64,000 nucleotides of DNA, from the NCBI GenBank assembly GCA_965220835.1, contig OZ244842.1, forward strand, positions 186,001-250,000, read 5' to 3'. This document shows positions 61,115 to 64,000 of the stretch, in pieces (position 1 is the first letter of the stretch; every line of letters begins with the position of its first letter). This DNA is from Azophilus sp965220835. Its GTDB lineage: Bacteria; Pseudomonadota; Gammaproteobacteria; Pseudomonadales; Azotimanducaceae. A program made the translations under genes and the position numbers. A model generated the notes under the pieces. That model was not told the DNA's origin, made no database searches, and worked only from the letters and a program-made list of their open reading frames with translations.

Positions 61115-61789
61115 ATGCCCGACCCCGCAACCTATGAACTTATCGACACCGTCGCCTTGGTGACCATGGACGACGGCAAGGCCAACGGCTTTGGTCTGGA
61201 CATGATCGCGGCGGTGCAGGCGTGCCTGGACCGGGCGGCCCAGGAGGCGCAGGCGGTGGTGCTGACGGGGCGCGCAGGCGTCCTGTCCGGCGGTTTCGAC
61301 CTCAAGGTGATTCGCGGCGGCGACCCCGAAGCCGTGTCGGCAATGATCGATGCCGGGGCACGGTTGATGATGCGTCTTTATGGGTTGCCGCAGCCCTTGG
61401 TCATTGCCGCCACCGGGCATGCGGTCGCGTTGGGCGCCTTCTGCCTGCTCACCGGCGACCACCGCATTGGCGCGGATGGCGACTTCCGAATCGGCCTGAA
61501 CGAGGTTGCGATTGGCATGAGCTTGCCGCCCTTCGGCTTGATGTTGGCCAACCAGCGGCTGTCCAAGCGCCATTTGGCCCGCGCCACGCTCGGCGCGACC
61601 CTGTTCTCGCCCCAAGCCGCCAAGGACGCGGGCTTTCTCGACGAGGTGGCAGCGCCGGCTGAGTTGCGCGAAGCTGCCTTGGCGGCGGCCCGCCAACTGG
61701 CCAGCCTGGACGGCGCGGCCTTTGCCGCAGTCAAGAGCAGCCTGCGCGGACCCGCCATTGCCGCCGTGCTCGCCGAACTGGACGGCTAG
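61115..61789 (+). CDS. Enoyl-CoA hydratase/isomerase (crotonase) family protein
   Basis: 224 residues. Crotonase fold: VLSGGFDLKVI (oxyanion loop), ATGHAVALGAFCLLTGDHRIGADG and LNEVAIGM (Glu position). Short compared with about 260-residue enoyl-CoA hydratases, lacking part of the C-terminal helices. The acyl-CoA substrate is unknown. Confidence 0.85.
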   Translation: MPDPATYELIDTVALVTMDDGKANGFGLDMIAAVQACLDRAAQEAQAVVLTGRAGVLSGGFDLKVIRGGDPEAVSAMIDAGARLMMRLYGLPQPLVIAATGHAVALGAFCLLTGDHRIGADGDFRIGLNEVAIGMSLPPFGLMLANQRLSKRHLARATLGATLFSPQAAKDAGFLDEVAAPAELREAALAAARQLASLDGAAFAAVKSSLRGPAIAAVLAELDG

Positions 61790-61924
61790 TTTTACTAGTC
61801 GTAGCAGGGTGTTGCCGCGTGACTCAACGCTTTGCCCGGCCGCGACAATCTCGCTAGTCTGAGGCGTAGCCGCATTTGTGCTCAGTTCAGTCCGCGGAGT
61901 TCTTCAAGTTGGAGGAAGCAAGCC

Positions 61925-62296
61925 ATGCCACTCAATCCAGGCCCCATGCAAGTGATCCACAATTTCTTCACCACCAAGGAGCAGGTGCTCGACGACATCA
62001 AGAAGCATGATCTGTGGCCCACCACCTATGTGTCGGGGCGCATGGAGGAACTGCCCCTGCACTGGCACGACATCGACAACCACGGCTACGTGCTGGCCGG
62101 CCGCAGCTACGTGCTCGATGAGCACGGCACTAGGGTGCCTCTAGGCCCGGGGGACAAGCTGCTGATTCCCGCAGGGGCCTTGCACGCCGAAGGCGAGGTC
62201 ACCGAGCGCATGGTGTACATCGTTGGCATACCGGAGCCCGCCAACCTGTTCGAGAGGCTGACCTTGCTGGACCCGGCCGATCAACCGCCAACTTGA
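61925..62296 (+). CDS. Cupin-domain protein
   Basis: 123 residues from ATG 61925, with GGAGG 9 nt upstream. A single beta-barrel cupin: LPLHWHDIDNHGYVLAGRSY (first motif with His residues) and LIPAGALHAEGEV (second motif His). Possible metal-dependent isomerase or dioxygenase, or a binding protein; no specific assignment. Confidence 0.75.
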   Translation: MPLNPGPMQVIHNFFTTKEQVLDDIKKHDLWPTTYVSGRMEELPLHWHDIDNHGYVLAGRSYVLDEHGTRVPLGPGDKLLIPAGALHAEGEVTERMVYIVGIPEPANLFERLTLLDPADQPPT

Positions 62297-62320
62297 GTCC
62301 TACTCAGAGTCACTCGCCTA

Positions 62321-63235
62321 GTGCCGAACGCCAGCAAAGTCATCGTCGCTGGTTCAGTGAACATGGACCTAGTGGCCACCGTGCCCCGGCTGCCGCAGCC
62401 TGGTGAGACCTTGCCGGGCGAGGGCTTTGCCTTGCATCCGGGGGGCAAGGGCGCCAACCAGGCGGTGGCGGCGGCCAAGCTGGGCGCCGCCACGACCCTG
62501 GTGGGTTGCGTGGGGGAAGATGTCTTCGGTCAGGACTTGAAGGCCCACCTGCTGGAGAGCGGCGTCAGGTGCTCGCTGCAGCTGGCCGAGGCGCCCACCG
62601 GCACGGCGGTGATTTGGGTCGATGGGGCGGGCGAAAACTCGATCGTCGTGATCGCCGGCGCCAATGGGTTGCTTGGCCCCGCCGCGATTGCCGAGGTGCC
62701 CATGGGCGGCGGCGACGTGCTGGTCAGTCAATTGGAGATTCCGGTGCCCACAGTGGCTGCCTTCTTCGAGCGGGGCCGTGCCGCCAAGGCCCTTAACGTG
62801 CTCAACGCAGCGCCGGCGCTCGCCTGGGCAGGTGATCTTTGGCCCTTGGCGGACATTGTGGTCGTCAACGAAGTGGAACTGGAGGCCTTTGCCAAGCAGC
62901 CGGTGCAGGACCGCAAGGCCGCTGCCAGCGCCGCTGTTGCCGCACGCCGCTTCGCGGAGCAGATCATCGTTGTGACCCTAGGTCCGGAAGGCGTTGTCGC
63001 CATCGACGGAAACCAAGTGATCGAGCACCCCGCACATGCCGTGACGGCCGTGGACACCACGGGCGCCGGGGACTGCTTCGTGGGCGCATTGGCGGCCCGC
63101 TTGTGTGCGGGAGACCCCTTGGCAGACGGCCTCGCTTATGCAAACAGGGCTGCGGCCATCTGCGTGCAGCGGCCTGGCGCTGGGCCGTCGATGCCCACCA
63201 AGGCAGAAGTGGCAGAGTCAGACCGCGAGCGCTGA
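62321..63235 (+). CDS. rbsK: Ribokinase (PfkB family)
   Basis: 304 residues from GTG 62321. VAGSVNMDLVATVPRLPQPGET (N-terminal PfkB signature) and HPGGKGANQAVAAAKLGA at the substrate site; C-terminal VTAVDTTGAGDCFVGALAARL with catalytic Asp. Phosphorylates ribose or a related sugar. The adjoining adenosine deaminase remnant suggests an ancestral nucleoside-salvage locus. Confidence 0.9.
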   Translation: MPNASKVIVAGSVNMDLVATVPRLPQPGETLPGEGFALHPGGKGANQAVAAAKLGAATTLVGCVGEDVFGQDLKAHLLESGVRCSLQLAEAPTGTAVIWVDGAGENSIVVIAGANGLLGPAAIAEVPMGGGDVLVSQLEIPVPTVAAFFERGRAAKALNVLNAAPALAWAGDLWPLADIVVVNEVELEAFAKQPVQDRKAAASAAVAARRFAEQIIVVTLGPEGVVAIDGNQVIEHPAHAVTAVDTTGAGDCFVGALAARLCAGDPLADGLAYANRAAAICVQRPGAGPSMPTKAEVAESDRER

Positions 63236-63509
63236 AGAACCGCTTGGCCTTCATCCAAAGCCTGCCCAAGGCCGAACTGCACCTCCACATCCAAGGCGCG
63301 CTCGGGAACCCGCCATGCTGCTCGACTTGGGCTTGCTGACCAGGGTCAATTCCGATGGCCCCGCCTGCTTCGGAGGCTACGTCAATGACAACTTGGCACA
63401 GGTCGCACCGGCCCTTGAACTCAGCAAAACCGAGTTCGCCGCCCTTGCGGCAGACGGCTTCAATGCCATTTCTCGAACACCCAAACGCCGCAGCGTTAGG
63501 GTGTGCTGA
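63236..63509 (+). pseudogene. add: Adenosine deaminase gene reduced to its two ends
   Basis: Just after the rbsK stop, frame 1 reads LAFIQSLPKAELHLHIQGAL, the conserved N-terminus of Add (His-x-His metal ligands). After NPP the frame changes, and from ATG 63315 it reads MLLDLGLLTRVNSDGPACFG-GYVNDNLAQVAPALELSKTEF, the C-terminal end. About 240 residues in the middle are missing. The deletion is out of frame, so no function remains. Confidence 0.8.
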
Positions 63510-63550
63510 CACCAGCGTTGCTTCCCGGCGTTGGGTAAACTAGCCGCCCC

Positions 63551-64000
63551 ATGACGGACGTTGAACAAAAGGGCAAGTATCTGGTGGTCGGCGCCTTGGG
63601 GCTGGTGGGCCGCGCGGTGGTCGAGGCGCTTGACGACCAGGACGGTTGCGAGGTGGTGGCGGTGAGCCGCCGCGCGCCGGATTTCCCCACCCGGGCCAGG
63701 TTCCTGCAATTGGATCTGACTGATCGGGAAGACTGCCGACGCCAGCTTGGCCAGCTGGGCGGCGTTACCCATATCGTCTATGCCGCGCTTTACGAAAAGC
63801 CGGATCTCATCGCTGGCTGGCGCGACGATGAGCAGATCGAAACCAACACCCGCATGCTCGCCAACGTGCTGGACTTTGTGGTCCCTGCCCGCCATTTCAC
63901 CTTGCTGCAGGGCACCAAGGCCTACGGTGCCCATCTGGCGCCCATGAGGCTGCCGGGCAAGGAGAGCGACCCCCGTCACCCGGGCGCCAACTTCTATTGG
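63551..64000 (+). CDS. PRISE-like SDR family oxidoreductase, 3' end outside window
   Basis: Open from ATG 63551 to the window end (150 codons). YLVVGALGLVGRAVVEAL is the NAD(P)-binding motif, followed by VVAVSRR, LQLDLTD, HIVYAALYE, LLQGTKAYG (the PRISE Lys position of the progesterone 5-beta-reductase/iridoid synthase branch) and GANFYW. Reduces enones; substrate unknown. Two P450s and other terpenoid-type genes are 15 kb away, without evident link. Confidence 0.75.
   Translation, partial: MTDVEQKGKYLVVGALGLVGRAVVEALDDQDGCEVVAVSRRAPDFPTRARFLQLDLTDREDCRRQLGQLGGVTHIVYAALYEKPDLIAGWRDDEQIETNTRMLANVLDFVVPARHFTLLQGTKAYGAHLAPMRLPGKESDPRHPGANFYW

Noticed and set aside
1..64000. tRNA or rRNA genes
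   Set aside because: No cloverleaf with a GGTTCGAATCC-type T arm and no rRNA-like stretch was recognised by eye; a covariance-model search would be decisive.

Overview
The window is GC-rich DNA from a proteobacterium, most likely a gammaproteobacterium. Supporting this are a mtaD-ubiG-yciK run in the usual gammaproteobacterial order, a HexR-type regulator at the end of an Entner-Doudoroff cluster, a DUF6279 lipoprotein, SixA and a YbbN/CnoX-like protein. Genes are dense, often with 4-nt ATGA, TTGA or GTGA stop/start overlaps. No rRNA, tRNA or CRISPR array was seen. The species cannot be named from the sequence.

Layout. 0-6.7 kb: CnoX-like protein, a glutamine-synthetase-family ligase with its class I amidotransferase, a YkvA/DUF1232 protein, a DUF6279 lipoprotein, an HSL-type hydrolase and a VOC protein. 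6.7-14.8 kb: AMP-forming ligase, a frameshifted FAD oxidase, an APH-type kinase, a frameshifted heptad-repeat membrane protein, a secreted PHP phosphoesterase and a DUF4143 ATPase with a perfect 24-bp palindrome at its 5' end. 15-18.1 kb: TIM-barrel isomerase, Gfo/Idh/MocA dehydrogenase and secreted DUF1080 protein. 18.7-27.6 kb: edd, deleted glk, eda, zwf, pgl, a 36-codon ORF, hexR and a disrupted ppc. 27.6-33.2 kb: DUF1080 protein, gluconate-2-dehydrogenase subunit 3-like protein and GMC dehydrogenase, divergent from an MFS permease and a Tat-exported TIM-barrel isomerase. 33.2-38 kb: an ATPase/DUF4276 pair (possible phage defence), two decayed IS1380-like copies, a PIN/DUF3368 remnant and an AT-richer orphan gene. 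38-48 kb: adenosine-deaminase-like enzyme, class IV aminotransferase, a 22-bp tandem hairpin array, PPOX protein, nitronate monooxygenase, hmgA, and a translationally coupled operon of a UGSC selenoprotein, a partner protein and two P450s. 48-60.9 kb: yciK, ubiG, mtaD, pdxH, MBL hydrolase, two membrane proteins, an intact IS481-type element, sixA, an LLM oxidoreductase, small enzymes and higBA. 61-64 kb: crotonase-family protein, cupin, ribokinase, an adenosine deaminase pseudogene and a truncated PRISE-like SDR.

How the genes work together. Two separate loci (15-18 kb and 28-33 kb) fit oxidation of glycosides to 3-keto-sugars, cleavage by DUF1080 hydrolases, and reduction, isomerisation and uptake. 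The Entner-Doudoroff cluster would carry hexose carbon to pyruvate, but its glk and ppc are broken as sequenced. The minus-strand 48.0 to 43.8 kb operon begins with a gene whose in-frame TGA falls exactly at the U of the UGSC motif. It therefore needs selenocysteine insertion, and it leads into two cytochrome P450 genes.

The window is unusually rich in structured repeats and gene scars: 49-bp palindromic elements inside both IS1380 copies, 30-32 bp inverted repeats sharing a core, 112-bp and 22-bp tandem repeats, internal deletions that keep both gene ends (glk, add), a 130-bp templated duplication in ppc, and duplicated gene ends between hmgA and the P450s.
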